From assembly GCA_017979445.1 (NCBI GenBank), contig CM030704.1:12383658-12447657 (forward strand): 64,000 bases of DNA, given 5' to 3'. The stretch's first letter is position 1; every line of letters starts with the position of its first letter. Position numbers and translations under genes: made by a program. This stretch comes from Akebia trifoliata. Lineage: Eukaryota > Streptophyta > Magnoliopsida > Ranunculales > Lardizabalaceae. Shown here piece by piece: positions 1 to 9,696 of the stretch. The notes below the pieces were generated by a model that saw only the letters and a list, made by a program, of their open reading frames with translations, was not told where the DNA came from and made no database searches.

Positions 1-838
1 ATATGGGGAATGGATGTGATAGGCTTTATGCCATGAGGATCAGAAGGAAGGGTATTTATACAAGTAGCGACAGATTATTTCACAAAGTGGATTGAAGCGG
101 TACCATTAGCTCGGGTAAGAGAAAGAGATCATCAAATTTATATAAGAGCATATCATCACTCGATTCGATATCCTGCATGCGCTCATCTCGAATAACAACA
201 CACAATTCAAAGGGAAATAGGTACAGACCTACTGTGAAAAAATAGGATTAGATCTCTACAATCATTACCGAGATACCTCCAAGGAAAAGGATAAGCAGGA
301 TATCAAATCAAACTATACTGGAAAATTTGAAGAAAAGACTAGCAGAGCACAAAGGAAAATGGGTGGACGAGCTCTATAGCATTTTGTGGGCTTATAGAAC
401 AACCCTGAGGAGAAGAACATGATTCACACCATTTACATTGGCATATGGCTTGGAAGCAATTATCCCAACTGAGATACAAGTACCAATGTAAAAAAAAAAC
501 AGATCACCCAAACAATAACCATTGAGGAGTTGTTGACTCAGAACCTCGATTGGATGAAAGAGCGAGCATTTGAATGGTTGGGGCGATATCAACAACAATT
601 GAAGAAAGCATATGATCAAAAAGTAGGGGGAAAGACCTTCAAACCACAAGATATGGTATTAAGGAAAGTATTTCAAAACACGTGAGAGATTAACATCAGG
701 AAACTTGGAGCAAACTGGGAAGGATCTTACATAGTGCTAAAGCTCGAAAAAGTAGGAACTTACTACTTACAAATGATGTTGGGAGAAATGATCTCTTCAC
801 CTTGGACTGTATTTAATTTGAAAAAATATTATCAATAA
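1..838 (+). pseudogene. Ty3/Gypsy integrase core and C-terminal domain (3' end of pol), decayed
   Basis: The window opens inside an integrase catalytic core. Frame 1 starts IWGMDVIG, the block around the first catalytic Asp, and is stopped by TGA at 34-36. ATDYFTKWIEA follows. Near 185-212 the sequence reads LISNNNTQF where the family has ISDNGTQF, so the second catalytic Asp looks changed to Asn. Later blocks are [13 protein letters not shown] (~366-405), LAYGLEAIIPTEI (~435-474) and a basic C-terminal domain ending in KKYYQ and TAA at 836-838, the usual end of plant Tat-type pol. Several frame changes separate the blocks, so it cannot make integrase. It is followed directly by a 54-bp array and an antisense ORF. 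The upstream part of the element lies outside the window. Confidence 0.85.
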
Positions 839-893
839 AGATTGATCCTACTATTATCACTATACTTTTCATTGTTTTTCAGTTAAGACCCAA

Positions 894-1375
894 CCATAAG
901 GGGATTGAACCAAGGAAGCCTTGGCTCGTACAAAGAGCTGGGCCTGGCCATAAGGGGGTTGGATTATGGAAACCCTAGCTCGTAAAGGGAGTTAGGCTCA
1001 ACCATAAGGGGGTCAGACCACAGAAGCCATGACTCGTAAAGGGAGCCAGGCCCAGTCATAAGGGGGTCAAACTACAGAAACCCTGGCTAGTAAAGGGAAT
1101 TGGACCCAACCATAAAGGGGTTGGACCACGGAAGCCCTGATTTGCAAAGGGATCCAAATCCAACCATAAGGGTGTCGAACTATGGAAGTCCTAATTTGGA
1201 AAGAGAACTAGGCCCAGCCATAAGGGGGTCGAAAACTAAATCCTGACTAACGAAGGGAGTTTGGTTTGGCCATAAGGGGTTGGACTACAGAAGTCCTAAT
1301 TCATAAAGGGAACCAAGCTTGGCCATAAAGGAGTCGGAAAACTAAATCTTGGCTTAAGGGAGCCAAGCTTGATTG
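894..1375. repeat. 54-bp tandem repeat array, about 9 copies
   Basis: The marker CCATAAG recurs at 894, 948, 1002, 1056 (as TCATAAG), 1110 (as CCATAAA), 1164, 1218, 1270 and 1323, a spacing of 54 bp with 52-53 in the last copies. Each unit carries a GGGGGTCGRACTA-like segment, GAAGCCCTGGCTCG and AAAGGGAGCC. The array begins about 55 bp after the pol stop, in the 3' untranslated part of the element. The period is a multiple of three but the frames contain stops, so I treat it as non-coding. Confidence 0.9.
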
Positions 1376-1510
1376 GTAACATAAATTGAATAAATGTTAA
1401 ATCTTAATTGGAAATATATATACTCGAAAATCAAAATTTCATTTCATTAAAGAGTAGTAGTTACAATGGAATACAATAAGTAAAAAAGAAGAAAAAACAA
1501 ACAAAAAAAC

Positions 1511-3436
1511 CTAGGCTACAGGGGTTGGGGAGTCGCTGCTATCTTGAATTGGCATGTCCATTGTGACCTCATCATTCTTCGGAGTAATATGGTCAGCATA
1601 AAGAATGCACTCAACATAGCTGCATTTAAAACCACCATGGAAGGGGGTCTCTTGAGTTATAGCTTGGATGAGAAGGAGAGAGGCCTTATTAGCAATGGCA
1701 TTCTCGACTTTGACAAGCTGAGGTTTAAATTAAGTTCAAAGCCTTCTCCAACTAAGCATCTGAAACATCAACCTCCTTTTGGATGGTAGCAACGTAATCA
1801 GCCAAAGCTTTTTCTTTCTTCTATTTCTTTTCAACAACATTCTCCGCCAACATGGATTGTGTCAGAGTCTCATTCTTGTTTTAAAATATAAGCTTCCTTG
1901 ACAACCTCCTCAGCCTGAAGCTGTTGACTCAAGGTCTCGGACTTGGAAGTCTTGAAGTCAGTCTTTGACTATTTCAGTTGAACCCGAAAGTTGTTTTTTT
2001 CCATCAGCAGCTTAAGGATGGCTGCCTCAATTTTTTTTCTTCTCCAAAACAGCATTGTCTCGAGATTGCCTGAGCTTGGCGAGTCCATGTTGTAGCTACA
2101 AAAAGAAAGAAAATAAGAAATTAGTAATTGATTGGAGAAATAAAAAATAGATAAATAATGAGAAAATAAAAAGAGCTTAGCACCACCAGAATTTGGAAAA
2201 CATCATTAATAAACCTCGAAGGGTTATCAAAGCAACTTAGGCTTGTGATGGCCAGATCCCTTGGGAAGCAAATGGCCTCCGTTATCACCTTTTCCACTCA
2301 AGAGTTGTTGAAGACGGCATGTTGGTCGGTGACTTGGAGGTTACTGACCCTCGAGATCATTGACCAAGGGATTCTAGAGAGGTTATAACCTTTAAACCCG
2401 ACTTATCGTTGGAAGATGGGGAAGCAGTAAAAAGGGAAGGACGGGTTGAAGTCCCTTCCTTTTCCTTAGGAGGAGTCGCCTTCGTAGGGACGAATGGGGT
2501 TGAACCATGCTTCCGTAGCTACTTATAGGGCTATAAGATGTCTCTTCAACAATAGCAGTTGCAGCGACATTAGTAAGAGAAGGGGCCAAACACATCTTCT
2601 GGACATCTGATTCGGTGTTAGAGTCATCAACAAGAGTGTGTGATTTGATGAAGACCATGTCATTGAGTTCTTCTTTTCCTTGCGAAATCTCTAAAGAGGG
2701 CCTGGAAAGCTTATTCTTATCGCCTCGTCTTCCTCGTCAACATCGGCAGAAAGAAAGTAAGTGACCCTGTTGTAAAGGGCATGGAAGGTAAGAAGATTGG
2801 CGATGACAACCGAGTCCAGGACTCTCTTGTCCTTGCTCGAATCTGAAAGAATGAAGAAAAGAAATTAGCAGAAAGGCATGAAGTGATAAATCAAAATAAC
2901 ATAGGTTGGAACACTTACCAGTGTGGTTGATGGTGTTGAAGAAGAGAGGAGGACCTTCGTCCCCAACTGCATGCTCCCACTCTTCGACCATTTTAATTGA
3001 AAACAGTCGTTATCTGAGTTGGACAAAATGAACAGGGGTGTTTTCCTTCTCCTCTTTGTTAGTTAAAAGAAGCCCTTCCTTCCAGGGCACCTCCTGAGGG
3101 TAATGTTAGATCGAATATCTAATAAATCGAGCTTCTTACTCTCATCAAGCCAAGCATTAATTTGCTCGACAGTGTGCATAAGTCAGTATAAGTTATCGCT
3201 CATTTGACCTGGAGCCCTCTTATAATAATTCAAGACCCCCAAAATAATTGACTAAGCGAAACTCGGAAGCTAGCTTTAAACTGTCCCTAGAATACCGTAG
3301 TGGTATCCTGAGGAAAATCTAGCGAGAATGGGGACTCCTCAGTATAGGAAGTCCCAACTTCATCAGGGATACCATAGGCATCCCTAATCGCATCCATGGG
3401 AGGGTAAGAAGGGGAATAAGACTTCCCCTTAGTCAT
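1511..3436 (-). pseudogene. Antisense extra ORF of a Tat-type retrotransposon (Transposase_28-like, coiled-coil C-terminus), with two intron-like interruptions
   Basis: On the minus strand an ATG at 3436-3434 opens MTKGKSYSPSYPPMDAIRDA and runs with frame changes to DSSDSPTPVA and TAG at 1513-1511. In between are LNYYKRAPGQMSDN (~3235-3195), VLDSVVIANLLTFHALYNRV (~2815-2755), EAICFPRDLAITSLSCFDN (~2283-2227) and a Gln/Glu/Lys-rich coiled-coil stretch such as KSETLSQQLQAEEVVKEAY (~1950-1890). A canonical intron lies at 2918-2843 (GTAAGT to TTTCAG). A second candidate lies at ~2186-2096 (weak donor, pyrimidine-rich TTTTTGTAG acceptor). LNYYKRAPGQ recalls the plant 'putative gypsy type transposon' family (PF04195) as I remember it; this was not searched. 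Extra ORFs antisense to pol, 3' of it, are known in Tat-lineage elements. Function unknown. Several stops make it non-functional here. Confidence 0.65.
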
Positions 3437-4042
3437 GGAAGAAGACAAAGAAGAAAATAGAGAAGAAGAGAAAGAAAACCCCCAAGAAAAAAAATGTAAT
3501 GCCCTTACCTAAAATGGAAGAACGATCGATAAGAAAAGACTTCCTTCAACCTCTTTTGGACTTGGATGGAGGTACAAACAGTGAACTAGAGAAAAAAATA
3601 GGAAGGAAGAGAAGAATTAGAGTAAAATGGATTGTGAAAGATAGAGGAAAGGAAGGAGTTTGAGGGTAGTTATAGACTTAGAGATATCAAGATCCGTGAT
3701 TTGAAATAAACGAATGAGATGGTGTAGGAGAACACGCCAATAATAAACAACCTCCGCAGTGATTGAACATGATGATCGAGACAGCCAGTATGAACACGCA
3801 TGCCAAAGAACCAATCAAGTGAGGTCACGTGGTAAATGCAATAGTGCGTCATTATCGAGTTTCACATGCGGCACAACCATTAAGTTATCACAATAAATGC
3901 CTGTTGTGGCGTCGTTCAGATTCCCGAGGGTGAATTGGCATAACAATTAAAACACACTAACAAAAGGGAGGGCGCCGTGCCATAAATGACTAAATTGGGT
4001 CTCAAGGAATGCGAATTAAATCTGAACCTTGAGAGGGGGTAT

Positions 4043-4615
4043 TGTGGATAATCATTTTAGTAATAACTCGAGATCACAAAAGTGGCAAGAATACAAATCG
4101 AGTCCCACGAACATGAAAAGATGTCGTTAGTATCTGAGTTCGAGAATTCTAATTTGACGAGTCCAAGAGATATAAAGAGATGGGTCCCAGGTTAGAACAT
4201 AGAATTAGAGAAGTGGAACATATAATCCAACCCCGAAATATACGGGATTAATAGAACATAAAACTAGGGATTTCCTAGATTTAAGGAAGTCGTTATTAAA
4301 TATAGTTTAGTGAATTTAGACCTAAAAAATGAGAAATACATTCCAACTAATACATCGAATTTTACGAAAGATGATATCATAGATAATTCAAAATGATCAT
4401 GAAAAGACCTCTATAAATAAGAGGAGAATAGCAGTACAAAATGTATGTTTTTATGGATAAAGGAGAAACTCGGCACATTTATACTTATTTTTATTAGATT
4501 GTCAGAGAAGTTGTGTTGTAGGCACACCCCAACGCTAAGGAAATTTACAATCAAGATAGGTGTCGCAGATCTTGAGGTAGTTCAAGAAATTGCATCTACA
4601 AGGGTAATATGCAAG
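4043..4615 (+). mobile_element. Probable 3' LTR of the element ending at 1-3436
   Basis: A purine tract GAGAGGGGG (4031-4039), a plausible polypurine tract, is followed by TGTGGATAATC at 4043. A plant-type TATA box CTATAAATA (4411-4419) lies about 370 bp in, as expected for an LTR promoter. The right end is not certain; I place it near 4615 by a terminal CA. No second copy lies in the window, so neither LTR pairing nor a target duplication can be checked. Confidence 0.45.
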
Positions 4616-4794
4616 TTACTATAGTTTTGATATAAATGTTTTTTGTAAATTCACATGTGTTAATGTTGACGACATGAATAAGTTAAATTGTGTCCGCGTT
4701 TTATTTTAAAAATATGTCACTGCATCCATAATTTTTAGAAAGGAAAAATATTTTGAAACATCTCATTTTTGTAAACATTCAAACGTTTTATTTT
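4616..4794. other. AT-rich spacer with no recognisable gene
   Basis: I see no ORF of note and no terminal repeat here; probably the genomic flank of the preceding LTR. Confidence 0.4.
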
Positions 4795-5320
4795 TAGCTC
4801 AATTTAAGCTCTCATCCCTAATTTACATGAGAAATTGCAAAGCTTTACATAATATAAATTAATTTTGAAAAGAAAGAAAGAATACCTTAATCATCTATTT
4901 AAATCATTATAGAACATTTTTTACTTTAAAAAAAAATAACATATTATTTATAAAATTATTGACTTATTTATAATTTATTATACAAAATATATAAGTTAAT
5001 GATATTTAAAAAAAAATAAAGATTTACCAAACTATTTTTAAAAAGTAATATTTTTAAAAGAGATAGCTCATTTTAACTTCAATCCATAATTATTGACTTA
5101 TTTATAATTTATTGTACAAAATATATAAGTTAATGATATTTAAAAAAAAATAAAGATTTACCAAACTATCTCTAAAAGTAATAAATTTTTAAAAGAGATA
5201 ACCCATTTTTACTTCAATACATAATTTATATGAAAAATTGAAAAGCTTTACTTATCATACCTTAATTTTGAAAACAAAAAAAGAAAAAAGGAATACCTTA
5301 AATCATCTATTAATAATATA
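4795..5320. repeat. Duplicated AT-rich block (A-B-B-A' arrangement)
   Basis: Unit B (~4958-5088) begins TTATTGACTTATTTATAATT and recurs almost unchanged at ~5089-5222. It is flanked on both sides by a second related segment: AATTTACATGAGAAATTGCAA at ~4820 and AATTTATATGAAAAATTGAAA at ~5222, each continuing to GAATACCTTAA..TCATCTATT. The order A-B-B-A' suggests that a larger A-B unit was duplicated and trimmed. Non-coding. Confidence 0.75.
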
Positions 5321-5569
5321 AAAAGAAATCATAAAATAAATCGATTCTAAACAAAAGGAAATCGAAAACCCTACGTGAGGGACTGGAGAGAAAAAACTAC
5401 AGAGGAGGTCAAGCGCATGTCATCGGTTTAAAAACAATGAATCTTCAAGAGAAGACTGAAGTCACGGGGATAGTAATCAATTCCAACTAAGTATTTTAAA
5501 GAATAGGGGATTTTAAAAATAACCCTTTTTAATTTTAATTCTTCTTTTGATGGTTTTGATTTGATTGAT

Positions 5570-5725
5570 TGAAGAAGGAAGCCAAGCCAGACAGTGCGGG
5601 GCTGTTCGTTTGGGCTTTTGAAGCCCGCTTTTTCTACTTTTTTGGCTTTTAAGCATATAAAGCGGATCATCTATGTTCGTTTCACACACTAACAAATTTT
5701 TTAAAAAGCCAAAAAGGGCTCTTTT
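5570..5725. other. Imperfect inverted repeat, possible MITE-like hairpin
   Basis: AGCCCGCTTTTTCTACTTTTTTGGCTTTTAA (~5620-5650) is matched in inverse by TTAAAAAGCCAAAAAGGGCT (~5701-5720). The preceding GGGGCTGTTCGTTTGGGCTTTTG resembles termini of small hAT-like elements, but I do not find the opposite terminus or a target duplication. Confidence 0.35.
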
Positions 5726-5825
5726 TCAGAGACGTCCCGTGCACGCTTCTTGCTGAGGCTCTTATGTGAAGCCAATTATCGAAAAACGGTTCAATTACAA
5801 TTACCTAAATGCCCTCCACTTTTAA

Positions 5826-6138
5826 TTGAATTTTCAATCAAAATATAACCTAAATCGATCGATTGTGGCAACCTTCTCGCCTCTCTCATCTTCATCTACT
5901 GCAAGAGCCTCACCCAAACGATCGGCAATCAAGATCCCTTCTCCCCTCTTATCTTTTCCTCATGTTATAAGAAATCGAGAAACGATTTACGTTTCTCATC
6001 TTCATCTCCTGCAAGTTCGTCGATCGACTGTCGCAGCTCGCCTCTCTCATCTTTTCCTCATAACTAATCAAACGAAAAGTCCTAACAACAGAAGACAGAT
6101 CTCTCTCTTGCTCTCAGCCATAACAACCAATTAAGGTA
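5826..6138 (+). other. Pyrimidine-rich transcript-leader-like segment; possible first exon of a broken host gene
   Basis: An open stretch of 102 codons (5826-6134) is rich in Ser, Arg and Leu and matches no family I know. CT-rich runs (GCCTCTCTCATCTTCATCT twice, with variants) followed by AAG|GTATCGATTTTTTATG and a long T-rich tract look like a plant 5' UTR plus first intron. The protein reading is probably fortuitous: it contains two degenerate copies of one CTCATCTTCATCTNCTGCAAG segment. I find no downstream exon before the retroelement debris. Confidence 0.25.
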
Positions 6139-7120
6139 TCGATTTTTTATGTCTCGAATTTTATGTTGGGGTTTTAGTGCTGAATGAGTATTTTGAAGGG
6201 TTTTATTTAGGATTGCAACTTGGGATTCAGATATAGAGTTTTATTTCCCATTTGTTTGGTGGTTATTTGTTTAATTAAATTTTTTTCTTTTCTGATTTTG
6301 AAGAGTTTTGTGTGTGATGTAATTTTAGTTTTTTTTTTTTTTTTTTTGATAAGTTAATTTAGGAATCAGGTTTGGGAGTTCTTGGATCTTGTTTAGTTGA
6401 TTGATTGTTTATAATTTTGAAGAGTTCATATTTAAGGTATCGATTTTTATTTGGTTAATTATTAACTTGTATTTTGGTTAATTTCATATTTTGATGGATG
6501 TGTGAGATGCGATGACAGATTAGTGGAAAGCATATTAGCCAAACCAATATGCCAAAATATTTGTATCTGTTAATGCGTTCGTTATATTCTAGATTTCCAA
6601 TATGAGATTATCCCATTTGTTTAATTCAGATTTTCTCTCATTTCCCCTTGCGTCTACTATCTATATGTTCAATGAAATGACTGACTTACATGATATTCCT
6701 TGATAATGGTGGAGATCATGCGTTAACCATTCTTCCAGCTGGTTGTGAGAAGTGCATATCTCATTGATTTAATCTCTCCATTTGGTAGGTTCTTATTATA
6801 GTGGACAAAGTTAGGATTTGAAGTTTAAAATCCAAAATTCCAAATTCATCAAAATCAAATAAAATTATATCATATCCTTAGTTTCATACTTTAAACTACT
6901 CTAACTAAAAAAACATAACATCACCTAATACTATAAGGAGTAGTAGAGGCATGAGTTCAATAAAGAGAAAGATAGCAACAAGGAAGAAAAAAAACTAGTT
7001 GAAGAAGAGCTGGAGACTATATATAAATTGAATCTCATAACAAGAATAATTTTATGATATAAGACTATTATGATACTACAAAATATAGGGGAAAAAGAGG
7101 AAGAAATGCAATACGTCACG
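6139..7120. other. Intron-like or intergenic sequence, nothing identified
   Basis: T-rich sequence with a 15-T run near 6330. A short motif, AAGGTATCGATTTTTAT, occurs at ~6133 and again at ~6435. The only open frame (6931-7119, minus) is a low-complexity Ser/Leu/Phe string. No transposon termini or splice acceptor with coding sequence were recognised. Confidence 0.4.
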
Positions 7121-7129
7121 CCTTAGATG

Positions 7130-7948
7130 AAAGGTGCCAAAAATGTGTGAATATCCCCTAAGGCATAAACCTTTTCAACTCCTCTTTGAGTAAGTGTGGT
7201 GTCGACAATAAATTTCAACGGATCTACCTTGAGATCCGTGAAAATAATCGAAAATGATTATTTTGATTTTTGATGAAAAGTGGATACAGATCTCAGTGTT
7301 TCCTCTGATTAATAGTCAAGTACAAAAATAGTGATGATGACGTATGTAGCTTTTCTTCTCTCCGAGCTTCGCGCTTTATCGGCTGAGAAGGTGCTTGGAC
7401 GGTTACTTTGCTTTGTGTTTAATTTTCTGTAGAGGTTTCTGTAGATTTTCTTCTCTCCGACGCGAGTTCACGTTTTTTTCGGCTGAGAATGTTTTCTTGA
7501 CTTCCGGAGAAGGGTTTTATACTTGATCTTCTCTTTAGTCGAAGTCCGGATCTCTGAAGAACCTTGTTTTGTCTCTGGAGGATGGCTTGGAGCTTCTTCT
7601 TCTCTAGAGGGAGAGCTTCTGTCTTATGAGAGAAAGTGATCTAGATCCCTCCAATGAGAGAGGCTCTTGTATTTATAGACTTAAGGTAATTTAGCTTTCC
7701 AATTATACCCTCAACTTAAGAAGGTTTAATTGATTTATTTAAAAGGCTAAATTTGTCCAAATCCAATTTAAGGATTTTATGGATTATTATTGGGCCAAAC
7801 TCATTATTTGGGTAAAAAGCTCATATTTAATGTGTGGATCACCTGATTTTTATTTAGATCATGGGTTTTATCTGCAAAAGCCCAAATCCAAACCATATGT
7901 GGCCTGTAAAAGGCATTTTCCATTTAATGGACTCAATTTGGATTTGAG
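7130..7948 (-). mobile_element. Minus-strand LTR-like promoter fragment, cut by the assembly gap
   Basis: On the minus strand TCTATAAATACAAGAGCCTC (~7680-7661) is a strong plant TATA box, followed by a purine/pyrimidine-biased leader with repeated TTCTTCTCTCCG segments (+ strand, ~7350-7465) typical of the R/U5 of Copia-type LTRs. Two imperfect copies of a CTTCTCTCCGA..CGGCTGAGAA unit lie at ~7352-7391 and ~7450-7490. The outer end is hidden by the N gap and no coding part is present. It could equally be a host promoter. Confidence 0.35.
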
Positions 7949-8048
7949 NNNNNNNNNNNNNNNNNNNNNNNNNNNNNNNNNNNNNNNNNNNNNNNNNNNN
8001 NNNNNNNNNNNNNNNNNNNNNNNNNNNNNNNNNNNNNNNNNNNNNNNN
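7949..8048. other. Assembly gap of 100 N
   Basis: Exactly 100 N bases, the usual placeholder for a scaffold join of unknown size. Continuity across it should not be assumed. Confidence 0.98.
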
Positions 8049-8114
8049 AAAAATGAAAGACTGAAAATGGTTTAGGGTTTTTAAAAATGAAAAAAATATA
8101 TATTTTATTTAAAA

Positions 8115-8327
8115 ATAATGATTGGTTCGGTTTTCGGTTTGGTTCGGTTTTTTATTAAATCTGAACCGAGAACCGAACCGAATCTATCAGTTCTTCATTT
8201 TTAAAACCCGAAACCGAACCGTTATTCATTTAAACCGAACCAAACCGAACCAAACCGAACCAAACCAATCCAAAACACACGGTTTGGTTCGGTTCTCGGT
8301 TTGAACCAAATTAACTTGCACCCCTAA
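8115..8327. mobile_element. Right end of a hAT-like non-autonomous element with AACCG subterminal repeats
   Basis: A dense cluster of GGTTCGGTTT on one side and AACCGAACC on the other forms an inverted arrangement around ~8150-8300. It ends in TTAACTTGCACCCCTAATAG. Read inward, this terminus is TAGGGGTGCAAGTTAA, like plant hAT terminal repeats (C/TAGGGGTGNAA). The left terminus would lie in or beyond the gap. Orientation shows that it is not the end of the hAT transposase gene to the right. Confidence 0.5.
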
Positions 8328-9696
8328 TAGGCACAACTCAATCCAAAAAATGTAAAAAAAAAATTAAATTTCAAATTGCTCAAATGATTCTTCTAATTGT
8401 GTTTGTTTTCTCTTTTTTATTTTTCATTCTTGGTCTCCCACCAATCTTTTACTTAAATTAGAGTTTTCACAGTCTCCTGAATTAATGACTTCTTTATGGA
8501 GTTAAAACTCTTCCTCCCGCACTAAAAGTAGAATCAGAAGCAACTACAAAGACAAGAATCATTAGTAGATCATGTGCAATCACATATAGCATGCGATATT
8601 GTGAACTATAGCCCTTCCACCAATCTAATAAATTATATGTACTCTCATCCCAAATTTCTACATGATCAAAGTTCAAATAACGTTGTAATTCCGATATTGG
8701 ACAATTTTGAAAAATGACTATAGGTGTATTTTGAATAATAACTTTAAAACCACTAAATGATGATGATGGTGGTGGTGGTGATGAATTATTTATATCTAAT
8801 TGGATTTCATAAAGTTTATAAAGATCAAATAATTCTTTTTTAATTTTAACTAATTCTGCTTCGGCTAATTTCAGGATCTAAACTCTAAATAATTTGTAAA
8901 ACTTTTTATTAAAAATCTATTATTAAAGCAAATGCCAAATTTGTAGGAATTTCACCCCAATATTTATTAAAGTTTTCAATCATTTTAAATACATTTGGAT
9001 TATAAGAATTACGAGTTAAAAGATCTTTAATTACAATTACTTGTAAATAAAATGTGGTGTATGTAACATATTTTACTCCCGAAAAAACAATAGTTCTGAC
9101 AAATAATTAAAAAAAAAATCACAAATATCTTATGCATTTTTTCAATCTTCATCACTTATTTTTATTTCTCTAAGCAATTCAAATAATAAAGTATTAATTA
9201 AAATTTTATGAGGATTTACTTTTTTTTAAACATATTAAAAGTGTCATTCCACCTATGTAACACATCTAATGATAATCTAGTTGTTTTTAAATTACTTAAA
9301 GTAAAAAAATTATTAAATAATTTTTGTTTAACATATGATAATCGAATAAGACTAATAATTTTCTTAATATTATCAATTATTTTACTTAGATAAGAAATAT
9401 TGGATTATATAATTAAATTTAATATATGTGTGGCATAACGAACAAGAAAAATAGTTTTTAATATTTCTTCATTAAATAAATATTCTTTAAGAAAATTTAC
9501 AATTATATGATTATTTTTTTGCATTATCTAAAGGAGTTGTAAAAATTTTATTAGAATTTTCATAATCTCTTATAATATTATTTATAGTTTCGCCAATAAT
9601 GACCCCACTATATTTTGAAGATAATAATGCAAAGATATTATTATTTTATTAATAACTCAATTATTATCAATAAAATGTGTCGTGACACATATACAT

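Noticed and set aside
392..649. 85-codon minus-strand ORF over the integrase tail
   Set aside because: Antisense shadow of the decayed integrase; the sense strand holds the conserved motifs.
5826..6134. Genuine 102-residue protein-coding gene
   Set aside because: Ser/Arg-rich translation of a pyrimidine-rich stretch, no homology recognised, followed at once by an intron-like donor; kept only as a possible transcript leader.
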